A stretch of 64,000 nt of DNA from Asaia bogorensis (GTDB lineage Bacteria; Pseudomonadota; Alphaproteobacteria; Acetobacterales; Acetobacteraceae), in the NCBI GenBank assembly GCA_945868845.1, contig CAMBMS010000003.1, positions 124,001 through 188,000 of the forward strand, read 5' to 3'. The position numbers and the translations under genes are program-made. The notes beneath the pieces are model-generated. The model did no database searches and was not told where the DNA came from. It worked only from the letters and a program-made list of their open reading frames with translations. Positions within the stretch are counted from its first letter, which is position 1. The number at the start of each line of letters is the position of its first letter. Positions 40,545-49,105 of the stretch are shown here, piece by piece.

Positions 40545-42215
40545 CTATGCCGGCTGGTGCAGCAGAGGGGCCTGGCTGGGAATGCCGTGATAGACTTTGG
40601 CATAAGGATCCGTCGGCGTGGAGGCGGAGACGCGGGCGTCGATGAGATAGAGGCCACGTTTCTTCAGGCCAGTGGCGACGGCGTTGCCTATTTCGTCCAC
40701 GCTGTTTATCTTCACGCCGTCGCCTCCAAACGCTTTCGCGACAGCAACGAAGTCCGGCGATTCCCATTGCGCCAGCTTTTCGTTAAAACCCTTGGCGGTA
40801 AGTTTATGCACTTCAGCGCCGTAGCCGCCATCGTTCCAGACGACGAGGGTGATATCTAACTTCTCGCGCACGATGGTTTCCAGCTCCTGGATGTTGAACA
40901 TCATGGAGCCGTCGCCTTCGATGGCCACATGCGGGCGGCCGGGATTGCCAACAGCGGTGCCAACCATGACCCCTAGCCCCTGCCCCACCGCGCCAAAATT
41001 ATAGGAGAACTGGATTTCCGAGCCCTCTGGCAACGGCATATACATTGCCACCCAGGAAAAGAAATGCCCGGCACCGCAGGTAACCAGCGCACCTTTTGGC
41101 ACAGCGGCGCCAAGTTTCCAGGCCAGCGGGCGCGGATCAAGGCCATCGGTGGGTGAGACAAATTGCGCGGGTGCTTCGTTCAGGACAGCTTTTGTTTCTG
41201 GTGTACGTAGGCCGATCTTGCGCACCTGGCGGGCTTCCATCGCCGCATTCAGTGCGGCCACGGCCTTGCGCGCGTCGGCTTGCACGTAAAGACCAGGAAT
41301 CACACCAATTTCTTCCGGCATCGGGCGGATATCGATGCGCGCAACCTCAGCTGCAGGGAACATCAATCCCCCTTCGGTCGTATAGTAGCCAAGTTCGGCC
41401 CCAACGCCGAGGACGAAATCGGCCTCACCCAGTAGGCGCTCCGCCGGCTCAGCGGCGAAGGCGCCGGAAATGCCGACATTCCATTCTTGCCCGGCGAAGA
41501 ATCCCTTGCCTTGTAAAGATGTGGCAAGCAGCGCACCGGTGCGATCAGCGAGCTTAATGATTTCGTCCTTCGCACCAGCCATCATTGCGCCACGCCCCGC
41601 GACGATAACGGGGCGCTCGGCAGCAATCAGTTTTTCCACTACGTCAGCAAGGATATCCGGGGCCGGCGTTTCCATCCGCTTCGGCAGAAAACTGACGGAT
41701 GGGCGGTATTCGTAATCCCAATCGAAATCTTCCTCCTGCAGGCCCATCGGCAGATTGAGGAGCACCGGGCAGCGATGTACACGCGCCGCATAGAACGCCT
41801 CGGCAATTTCCTCGGCCATGCTGTCCGCGCTAGTGATGGTATGAAAGCGCGTGTTGCAGGATTCGACGAAGCGGCGCTGGTCCATCACCTGCGTGCGGTT
41901 TTTCGATCCCGCCTGGATCTCACCGGCGATCACCACGACCGGGGTCTTGCCGCGATAGGCAGCGATCAGCGAGGTTCCACATTGCGTGATTCCGGGGCCG
42001 CAGGTGACCATTGCGACGCCAACGCGCCCGGTCGTGCGGGCATAGCCATCGGCCATGGAGACGGACATGGATTCGTGACGTGCTGAGTAGCCACGCACTT
42101 TCGGGTCGCGACAGATCGCGCCCCAGAGCCACATATTGCCGTCACCCATCAGACCGAAGAAATCTGTAACGCCCTCGGCGATGAGGGATTGGGCAATGGC
42201 TTCATAGACTTTCAT
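40545..42215 (-). CDS. Thiamine-diphosphate-dependent enzyme (acetolactate-synthase-like family)
   Basis: 556 residues. The catalytic Glu is in YSARHESMSVSMADGYARTTG (E48), the N-terminal pyrimidine domain continues with VTCGPGITQCGTSLIAAYRGKTPVVVIAGE, and the pyrophosphate/Mg site is GDGSMMFNIQELETIVREKLDITLVVWND (G-D-G...N-D). In place of the FAD-binding acetolactate synthase centre it has the shorter middle domain seen in ThDP lyases and decarboxylases such as benzoylformate-type or sulfoacetaldehyde-type enzymes. Reaction unknown. Possibly cleaves a 2-oxo acid arising in the neighbouring pathway. GAGAGGATC precedes the ATG. Confidence 0.88.
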   Translation of the reverse strand: MKVYEAIAQSLIAEGVTDFFGLMGDGNMWLWGAICRDPKVRGYSARHESMSVSMADGYARTTGRVGVAMVTCGPGITQCGTSLIAAYRGKTPVVVIAGEIQAGSKNRTQVMDQRRFVESCNTRFHTITSADSMAEEIAEAFYAARVHRCPVLLNLPMGLQEEDFDWDYEYRPSVSFLPKRMETPAPDILADVVEKLIAAERPVIVAGRGAMMAGAKDEIIKLADRTGALLATSLQGKGFFAGQEWNVGISGAFAAEPAERLLGEADFVLGVGAELGYYTTEGGLMFPAAEVARIDIRPMPEEIGVIPGLYVQADARKAVAALNAAMEARQVRKIGLRTPETKAVLNEAPAQFVSPTDGLDPRPLAWKLGAAVPKGALVTCGAGHFFSWVAMYMPLPEGSEIQFSYNFGAVGQGLGVMVGTAVGNPGRPHVAIEGDGSMMFNIQELETIVREKLDITLVVWNDGGYGAEVHKLTAKGFNEKLAQWESPDFVAVAKAFGGDGVKINSVDEIGNAVATGLKKRGLYLIDARVSASTPTDPYAKVYHGIPSQAPLLHQPA

Positions 42216-42360
42216 CTTGGTGATCCTCTCGAGTTGATGGGCCGCATTATGACATCCTCATGGGCAGGGCGTCATCCCCAGGCAAAGAAACTGCCAAAAT
42301 CCCGCCATTGCAGTCGTGGGAATTTGCACGGATCGCTTGTCGTGAGTGCCGGATCATTGG

Positions 42361-42835
42361 GACGTGGAGGCTGATATCGTCGTGGTCGGCTTCGGGGCGG
42401 CCCACATGGCCGCCGCCGAGACGGCGCATAAGCAGGGCGCCATGATAGTGGTGTCGAAGAAGGCCCCGGAGGGGAAGGAAGGCCGCAATACGTGAGTTGC
42501 CTGACCGGGTTATTTGAATGCTTCCTCCGTGGAATCGGGCATCGCCTATCTGACAAAGCTATGCGGGCATTTCGCCACGCCAGGGCGATAGGGCGGATGT
42601 ACGTTCGAAATATGTACCATAACAATGACTAATTGGCAAGTCTGGGCGGCGATCCACAGAGGCATCGCACCCTCCGGCAGGAACCAAGTTTTCCTGTCTA
42701 CCGGGTGCCGATTGCGTACATAAATTTTATGGCGTCCCAATCTATGGCTATTCCCTGACTTCGAATTTATTCGAGCGTCTGCTGAAGGAAGGTCCATACA
42801 AAGAGTGCCTGGCACTCGAACGCATTGCCGGGCGC
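42361..42835 (+). pseudogene. FAD-binding dehydrogenase (fumarate-reductase/tricarballylate-dehydrogenase type), decayed
   Basis: DVEADIVVVGFGAAHMAAAE is the dinucleotide fold (GxGxxG with a change to GFGAAH), then VVSKKAPEGKEGRNT, a stop codon where the family continues, and PGYLNASSVESGIAYLTKLC after it. Farther along, YGVPIYGYSLTSNLFERLLK reads in another frame. Stops and shifts make the gene non-functional; the family and order of blocks are clear. Confidence 0.65.
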
Positions 42836-42950
42836 AATAGGGTGGCGGAAACGCCTGGGACTAGGCTAACTTTTACCCTATTTCGTCCTCGCTAGATTTT
42901 AGCTGACCTTGGCCAGAGGCCTGTCGTCATGATCCGGCAAGAAGCGAATT

Positions 42951-43190
42951 TTATGCATCAGACAGCACGTGGGACACAATCGTACAGAGTGGGAACATAA
43001 TAATGACGACATCGCATTTCTCGGCCAGTTCGCACAAGCTATCGGGAGCATAACCGCCAATCTGCTGCATGAAATTACTCTCCACTTCAAGCCGATTTCC
43101 ATTAACGTTCACTGCGTGGCCAGCCCTCATAAGAGTGCTCGCCATTGGACAAACCATGCTGGTGACACCGACAAATCTGATGTCGCTCAT
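42951..43190 (-). pseudogene. 3-hydroxyisobutyrate-dehydrogenase-like N-terminal fragment
   Basis: MSDIRFVGVTSMVCPMASTL is the start of the beta-hydroxyacid dehydrogenase fold, where GxGxMGxPMAxNL is expected; the second and third Gly are lost (GVTSMVC). It continues with CELAEKCDVVIIMFPLCTIV and ends after 79 residues, without the catalytic Lys or C-terminal domain. Upstream of the CMD gene on the same strand, possibly once part of the same operon. Confidence 0.6.
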
Positions 43191-43196
43191 TACTGC

Positions 43197-43676
43197 TTAG
43201 ATTTTCTTTTCGGCGTCGATATCGGCGAGTACCCCTGATGCTACGCGGAACGCCTCCACCGCCGCAGGAATGCCGCAATAACCGCCGACCTGGATCAACA
43301 CTTCCTTAATCTGCTCGCGTGTTACGCCATTGTTGATCGCCCCGCGCGTGTGTAGCGCCAGTTCGTGCGAACGTCCCAGCGCGGAAAGCATGGCGATGTT
43401 CAACATTGACCGGGTCTTACGATCCAGGCCCGGGCGCGTCCAGACCTCGTTCCAGGCCCATTCGGTGGCGATGACCTGTAAAGCGGCGTTAAAATCATTC
43501 GCTCGGCCCAGCGACGCGTCAACATAGGCATCGCCCAGCACGGCACGGCGCATCGCCAAGCCTTTCTGGAAGCGCGCGGTCTTGAATTCCGGGCGTAGCT
43601 TCGGCGTAGGACCGGGTGGGGCCTTCGCCTTCGCAGCGAGGGTTTTCGCGACGGGCTTTTTAGGGGTTTTGGGCAT
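43197..43676 (-). CDS. Carboxymuconolactone decarboxylase family protein
   Basis: 159 residues. The domain from about 60 on shows WAWNEVWTRPGLDRKTRSMLNIAMLSALGRSHELALHTRGAINNGVTREQIKEVLIQVGGYCGIPAAVEAFRVA, matching the PcaC/CMD fold, with the His-x-x-x-Ala-...-C-G pattern of 4-carboxymuconolactone decarboxylase-like proteins. The N-terminus (MPKTPKKPVAKTLAAKAKAP) is an unusual Lys/Ala/Pro-rich tail resembling histone-H1-type tails, of unknown purpose. Its stop lies six bases from the dehydrogenase fragment's end, and the gene is divergent from the lactonase-like gene. Confidence 0.87.
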   Translation of the reverse strand: MPKTPKKPVAKTLAAKAKAPPGPTPKLRPEFKTARFQKGLAMRRAVLGDAYVDASLGRANDFNAALQVIATEWAWNEVWTRPGLDRKTRSMLNIAMLSALGRSHELALHTRGAINNGVTREQIKEVLIQVGGYCGIPAAVEAFRVASGVLADIDAEKKI

Positions 43677-43772
43677 TGGGGAAACTCTCCAGGATGATTG
43701 CCGCCGAGCGTAGAGATTGCCATTACGACCGACAAGCGGTTCACTGCATCATCGTTGTTCAGGAGGAAACCC

Positions 43773-44570
43773 GTGGCCACCCCAACCTATGAAATTCTTG
43801 CCCTGCGCTATGCCACCGTGCAGGAACGGACCCAGGCAGAATGCCTGCTCTTTCCCGACGATCATGCGGCGCCGATGCCGATCGATTTCTTTGTCTTTGC
43901 GATCCGAGGGGATGGCAAGACCATCATGGTCGATACCGGCTTCGACAAAAAATCAGCCGATCGGCGCGGGCGTTCCCTAATCCGCAGCCCCGAACTGGTC
44001 CTGGCCGATGCCGGAGTGGATTGCGGTACCGTGGAGAATGTCGTGCTGACGCATATGCATTGGGACCACGCGGGTGGAATGAAATTTTTCCCGCGTGCAA
44101 AATTTCATCTTCAGGATAAGGAGATGGAATATTGCACGGGGCGTTGCATGTGTGAAAATGTGCTCCGCCGGCCGTTCGATGCCGAGCACGTGGTGGACGC
44201 GGTGCGGGCGCTCTACGCCGATCGGGTGGTTTTCCATGCTGGCAGCGGCGATGAAATCGCTCCTGGTATCAGCCTGCATTGGATCGGTGGGCATTCCAAA
44301 GGAATCATGGCCGTGCGCGTACCAACCGTGCGCGGCTGGGTAGTACTGGCTGGTGACACTTCGCATTACTGGGCGAATATTCGTGGCCGCAATCCCTTCC
44401 CCATCGTAGTAAACGTGGAAGAAATGCTGGCGGGGTATAAAGTCCTCGAAAGCCTGGCGGATGGACCCGATCATATTATCCCCGGGCATGACCCACTGAT
44501 CCTAAAAAAATTCCCACAATGGAACAGCAACCCGGAAATTGTGCGCCTGGATCAACTGCCGGTTGCATAA
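43773..44570 (+). CDS. Metallo-beta-lactamase-fold hydrolase (N-acyl homoserine lactonase-like)
   Basis: 265 residues from the GTG at 43773 with AGGAGGAAACC upstream. The metal motif VVLTHMHWDHAGGM gives H94-x-H96-x-D98-H99, with later ligands His in IGGHSKGIM, Asp in VVLAGDTSHY and His in IIPGHDP. Sequence around ENVVLTHMHWDHAGG and FDKKSADRRGRS is of the AHL-lactonase/AttM-like branch, but many relatives act on other lactones. A catabolic lactone hydrolase (product of the BVMO or of muconolactone) is an equal possibility. The penicillin-acylase gene follows 20 bases later. Confidence 0.82.
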   Translation: MATPTYEILALRYATVQERTQAECLLFPDDHAAPMPIDFFVFAIRGDGKTIMVDTGFDKKSADRRGRSLIRSPELVLADAGVDCGTVENVVLTHMHWDHAGGMKFFPRAKFHLQDKEMEYCTGRCMCENVLRRPFDAEHVVDAVRALYADRVVFHAGSGDEIAPGISLHWIGGHSKGIMAVRVPTVRGWVVLAGDTSHYWANIRGRNPFPIVVNVEEMLAGYKVLESLADGPDHIIPGHDPLILKKFPQWNSNPEIVRLDQLPVA

Positions 44571-44589
44571 AAATTAAGGTAGCCACTAG

Positions 44590-46905
44590 TTGCAGCGCAT
44601 GCTGACAGGCCTGTTTCTGGCTATCCTGGCGCTGTTGGTGTTCGCAGCGGTGGGCATCGGCGGCGCCTTATGGTGGAGCCTCCCGTCGGCACGGATGCAG
44701 GCACGCATTCCAGGCCTGAGCGAGCCGGTTGCAATCGATTTCGACACACATGGCATACCCCGTATCCGCGCCCGCAGCATGGTGGATGCAATCGCCGCGC
44801 TGGGTTTCCTGCATGCGCGGGACCGGATGTTTCAGTTAGAACTCATGCGACGCGCGGCCTCTGGACGGCTTTCGGAAATCTCTGGCACGCCGACTTTGGC
44901 ATTCGATCGTCAGATGCGCACCTTGGGGCTGGCGCGGGCAGCGCGCGCGGATCTACCGGGATTGCAGCCGGAGACGCGCGTACTGCTGGCAGCTTACGCG
45001 CGCGGGGTGAATGCCTGGATCAATGCGCGCGGGCGTTTCGCGGCGCCCGAATTCATTTGGTTGGGTAAGCCAGAGGCATGGGAGGATTGGCACGGGCTTT
45101 TATGGGCGAAAACCATGGGCCTGTGGCTTTCGGAAAACTGGCGTACTGAACTTTCGCGCCTGGCGCTGGATGGCAAGCTGTCGCGTGACCGCATCTATGA
45201 ATTATGGCCCCAATCCAATGATTTCACACACGTCGATGGCGGCCGTCATACAGCGCGTGAGGAAGCGGAAACCGCTAGCGCCTTGCTGGAGGCGCTGCCT
45301 CCGCCCTTGCCAGGTCAGGCTTCCACCGCTTCTAACGAATGGGCGGTGGACGGGAGGCACAGCGCCACGGGCGCGCCATTAGTCGCGGGGGATCCGCATC
45401 TGATGTACGCCTTTCCAGGAATCTGGTACCTGGCACGCATCGAAACGCCCGGGGAAGTTCTGGTAGGCGCCACCGCGTCCGGCGCGCCAGGCGTGGTGAT
45501 CGGGCATAACGGCCATGTCGCGTGGACCTTCACTACCACGGCGGCCGATGTGCAAGACGTTTTTATCGAGACGGAGGTGGATGCGGATCATTATCAGACT
45601 CCCGATGGTCCGAAACCTTATCTTGTACATGAAGAACACATCCACGTCCGTGGGCAAGCAGGCGAGATCTTGCGTGTGCGTGAGACACGACATGGGCCGG
45701 TGATTAGCGACATCACGCAGCGCGCCGGTGGGCCGATACTGGCTGTATCGATGGCTAATTTAATGCCGGGCGATACCTCTGCCGATGGGCTGGTAGAGTT
45801 GAACCGTGCACGGAACATGGAGGAAGCGGGTACGGCATCCGCGCGTATCAGCGGTCTGGTACAAAATCTTCTGGTGGCGGATCGTACGCGCATCGGCCTG
45901 TTCGTGACTGGACGCGTGCCGATCCGTCGCGCGGGCGATGGATCCTGGCCAGTCGATGGCACGAATAGCACGCATGACTGGATCGGCTGGGCGACAGGGG
46001 CACAATTGCCACGTTACATCGATCCGCCATCGGGTGTTTTGGTAAACGCCAATGACCGTATCGCTCCGGATGATTTTCCGGTGTTCCTGGGACGTGACTG
46101 GTTCGGTGATTTCCGCGCGCGGCGTATCCGCACCATGCTGGAAACGCCACACCCAAAACGTCTCGGAAAACACGATCTGGATAGTTTCACCCGCATGCAG
46201 CTAGATACGACGAGTACGCTGGCGCAGCAGATTCTGCCGGTATTATGGGCTATACCGGCACCGACTGGCTTGACCGGGCACGCCTTCGGTCTATTGGCCG
46301 CTTGGAATGGCGAGATGCTTATGGATTTGCCACAGCCCCTAATCTTCAATGCCTGGATGCGGTATTTCCGCCGCGCGGTTCTGGATGCGGCGCTAGTGCC
46401 GCAGGGCGTGATTTCCCCAGAGTTGGAGTTCTTGGCGTTCGTGCTTTCATCGCGTGGCACGCATTGGTGCGATAATCGCACTGCGATGCTGACGCGCACC
46501 TTGGAGCAGGCGGTAGCAGAACTTTCGAGGTTGTACGGCACCGATCCCGGCGCGTGGCGTTGGGGAGTAGCGCATGAATCCGTGTTCGCTAACCCGCTCC
46601 TCCGGCATATCCCATTGCTGGGTCGCTTCAGCACTGTACGTATTGCCAGCCCTGGCGATACCTCCACCGTTAATCGTGCGACACTTTCGGTGGATGGCTA
46701 TGAGGCGGTGCATGGTCCTGGATATCGCGGAGTGTATGATCTCGCCGATCTGGAACGCTCGCGCTTCATCGTCACGCCAGGACAGTCCGCCCATTGGCTG
46801 AGCCGGCACGCGGGCGATCTGGCGACGCACTGGCGCGATGGCAAAATGTTGGAACTTGGGCCGCGTCCAGCAGGAACGCCGGTAGCGATTAGCTTAGTGC
46901 CGTAA
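44590..46905 (+). CDS. Penicillin-acylase-family Ntn hydrolase (acylase)
   Basis: 771 residues. Residues 5-30 form a single membrane or signal segment, so the enzyme is periplasmic or anchored. The alpha chain contains LGFLHARDRMFQLELMRRAASGRLSE; autoproteolytic cleavage is expected before Ser248 in TASNEWAVDG (S-N-x-W), the N-terminal nucleophile of the beta chain. IGHNGHVAWTFTTTAADVQDVF and the downstream Asn-containing block ANDRIAPDDFP are typical. Members cleave penicillin side chains, aliphatic amides or acyl homoserine lactones. TTG 44590 has a good AAGG spacing; ATG 44599 is the alternative. Operon with the lactonase-like gene. Confidence 0.9.
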   Translation: MQRMLTGLFLAILALLVFAAVGIGGALWWSLPSARMQARIPGLSEPVAIDFDTHGIPRIRARSMVDAIAALGFLHARDRMFQLELMRRAASGRLSEISGTPTLAFDRQMRTLGLARAARADLPGLQPETRVLLAAYARGVNAWINARGRFAAPEFIWLGKPEAWEDWHGLLWAKTMGLWLSENWRTELSRLALDGKLSRDRIYELWPQSNDFTHVDGGRHTAREEAETASALLEALPPPLPGQASTASNEWAVDGRHSATGAPLVAGDPHLMYAFPGIWYLARIETPGEVLVGATASGAPGVVIGHNGHVAWTFTTTAADVQDVFIETEVDADHYQTPDGPKPYLVHEEHIHVRGQAGEILRVRETRHGPVISDITQRAGGPILAVSMANLMPGDTSADGLVELNRARNMEEAGTASARISGLVQNLLVADRTRIGLFVTGRVPIRRAGDGSWPVDGTNSTHDWIGWATGAQLPRYIDPPSGVLVNANDRIAPDDFPVFLGRDWFGDFRARRIRTMLETPHPKRLGKHDLDSFTRMQLDTTSTLAQQILPVLWAIPAPTGLTGHAFGLLAAWNGEMLMDLPQPLIFNAWMRYFRRAVLDAALVPQGVISPELEFLAFVLSSRGTHWCDNRTAMLTRTLEQAVAELSRLYGTDPGAWRWGVAHESVFANPLLRHIPLLGRFSTVRIASPGDTSTVNRATLSVDGYEAVHGPGYRGVYDLADLERSRFIVTPGQSAHWLSRHAGDLATHWRDGKMLELGPRPAGTPVAISLVP

Positions 46906-46928
46906 CACGCGGGCGGGTAAATTGCAGC

Positions 46929-46951
46929 CCCATCGCGCCGCTACCGATGGG
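46929..46951. terminator. Weak hairpin after the acylase gene
   Basis: CCCATCG (46929-46935) pairs with CGATGGG (46945-46951) across a 9-base loop, 24 bases after the stop. There is no T-tract, so the call is weak. The remaining 170 bases to the bpt start hold nothing recognisable. Confidence 0.3.
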
Positions 46952-47125
46952 TAGGGCATGGCGGCCTTGAGCGCGCTCATTCACCAAGTCTCATTCTCAC
47001 TGCCTGCCAGAAAAATCTTGGAAATGCGGCCCTGGCAAGTACGATCCATGGTGTCAACGCGGTTGTCGGCGGAGTGTGCGCCCTCACGATATCGTTGACC
47101 GCGGGCAGAGAGTTCTGGCAAATGG

Positions 47126-47929
47126 GTGCTGAGAGTGACGAGCAGTATTGTGACCTACAGAAAACCCGCCCGCCGGCCGCAGTTTTTCTACACCACCGCT
47201 CCCCTGCCCTGCCCCTATGTGGCGGGACGGACGGAACGGAAGATCGTCACCGAAATCACTGGACCGGAAGCGGGGATGCTGCACGACCGCCTGACACGCG
47301 CCGGCTTTCGCCGCAGCCACAATATCGCCTACGCACCGGTCTGCCCGTCCTGCAATGCCTGCGTGCCGATCCGTATTCCTGTCGCGTATTTCCAACCCGG
47401 GCGCACCATGCGCCGCATCGCGCGCGACAACGCTATGGTGGAAGGGTTTGAAACCCCGGCCCGCGCCACCGCTGAGCAATTTCAGTTGTTCCAACGCTAT
47501 CAGCAGACTCGCCACGGCGACGGCGAAATGGCGGGGATGAACTTTTATGACTATCGCGCCATGGTGGAAGACACATTCATCGAGACAATGGTCGTGGAAT
47601 TCCGCGACCCCGATAAACGCCTGATCGGAGCCTGCCTCATCGATCGGTTGGAAGATGGGCTTTCCGCCGTCTACAGTTATTTCGCGCCCGGTCTGGAAAA
47701 GCGCTCGCTCGGAATCTATGCCATTCTATGGCTCGTCCAACGCGCGCGAGAACTGGGCTTGCCCCATGCCTATCTCGGCTATTGGGTCGCCGAAAGCCGC
47801 AAGATGGCTTACAAAGCGCGCTTCAACCCCACCGAAATCCTGTCGCGTGGGGTCTGGCGGACCTTGACCGAGAGCGAACTGGATGGCGCCAACGCGCCCG
47901 CCCTACTAGTGCCGGAATCTTCCGGTTAA
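47126..47929 (+). CDS. bpt: Aspartate/glutamate leucyltransferase
   Basis: 267-residue Leu/Phe-tRNA-protein transferase-type enzyme of the N-end rule, adding Leu to N-terminal Asp or Glu. Conserved blocks are QFFYTTAPLPCPYVAGRTERK, RAGFRRSHNIAYAPVCPSCNACVPIRIPVAYF, MNFYDYRAMVEDTFIETMVVEF, YSYFAPGLEKRSLGIYAILWLVQ and AYLGYWVAESRKMAYKARFNPTE, which is the ATE/Bpt pattern with the Cys cluster. The start is uncertain: GTG 47126 is the longest, with later GTG codons possible. Usually close to parC/recO in related genomes; here an insert of about 5 kb separates them. Confidence 0.94.
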   Translation: MLRVTSSIVTYRKPARRPQFFYTTAPLPCPYVAGRTERKIVTEITGPEAGMLHDRLTRAGFRRSHNIAYAPVCPSCNACVPIRIPVAYFQPGRTMRRIARDNAMVEGFETPARATAEQFQLFQRYQQTRHGDGEMAGMNFYDYRAMVEDTFIETMVVEFRDPDKRLIGACLIDRLEDGLSAVYSYFAPGLEKRSLGIYAILWLVQRARELGLPHAYLGYWVAESRKMAYKARFNPTEILSRGVWRTLTESELDGANAPALLVPESSG

Positions 47930-48329
47930 GCACATACGCTATCAGGTGCACTTCCCAGATCAGGCAAAGACCACACGTTCGATTCGTGCCATATATATTT
48001 AATATTTCAAATACTTAACGTGTTTTCTCCTGGGCTTATCATTGCGCTAGCAACCACATAGCTACCAACAAATTATTCTATGCCCACTTACAGGATGGCC
48101 ACCCTCTGCGCTACAAGAGCGGTCAGCCGCACCAATCGAACAATCCCGAGTTTCTGCACCCCCGTCTCTTCGCCGGAAACCGGTCGCGCGCACACGTGCG
48201 CGTTTTTGTTGCGCCTTGCTCGTCCACCGTTGGTAGGTTCGGGTAGGAGCGCAAGCGATAGACCATGGCCGACCCTATCGGATTCAGGGAACCGCCCTCG
48301 ATATGCCCGGCGGAGGTTCCCACCGTGTG

Positions 48330-48535
48330 CAAGGAAATCCTTCGACTAAGTGTAATACAGGCTCTGGGCAATCCCCTCCTTGCGGCACAGCTCCGCATGC
48401 TGTCCTTACCGCGCAGGCCCTCCAGCACGATCCTGATCTTGTCTTCAGCGGAAAAATGGCGCCGGGTCACCCGACGGATGTCTCTCACCACCTATTCGGC
48501 AGGTTTCTTGGCACTAGTGGAGTTGCCTCTCGTCG
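48330..48535 (-). pseudogene. IS3-family transposase OrfA remnant
   Basis: On the minus strand TSAKKPAE, a stop where Gln is expected, then VVRDIRRVTRRHFSAEDKIR and VLEGLRGKDSM are the OrfA helix-turn-helix opening of an IS3-type element. Frameshifts follow and QSLYYT appears in another frame. OrfB is missing. AAGGAGG near 48575-48581 on the minus strand would be the old ribosome site. The rest of 47930-48330 and 48580-49105 has no recognisable gene. Confidence 0.75.
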
Positions 48536-49105
48536 CCGTTCCTTCGTCACTACGACGAGTCCAAATCCTCCTTAAATCACAACCCCAAATCTGGGTCATA
48601 GGTGCTGACGGAGGACAATGGTGTATTCAGGCGCGGTTCGCCCAGCCGGCCCTGCGCCTAATTCAGCGCATCACCCCAGCGATAAAGCGGACGGATACGG
48701 AAAAGGCGATAGGGAAGCGACCGCCACGCGTTGCCTTGATGGCTGCATTTTTGCCTTAACAGGATACCCCACCTCCGTCAGGGCGGCAGCCACCGAGCCG
48801 CGGGTGAGAAGTGCGTCATCATCGTAAAATTGGAAAGTCACTTCCGCACCGTTTGCATAAGCGGACGGAATCGCACGTATGCTACCATGGGTACCATCTC
48901 ACAAGAAAAACCTCGTTCAAATAATCGTACAATCGCAACGATTATATTTTGGGGATTTATGATGCATTAGCTGCGGTGTTCGGTGGTTCTGCACTTGATA
49001 CGCTGGTGCCCCAGCAGATTACCAGCCCCTTGCCCCTGAAACAGTGGCACTGCAAAAGGTATCGGAACGGTTCCGCAGTCGCACGGTTTCAAAGGAGTGT
49101 GCTCG

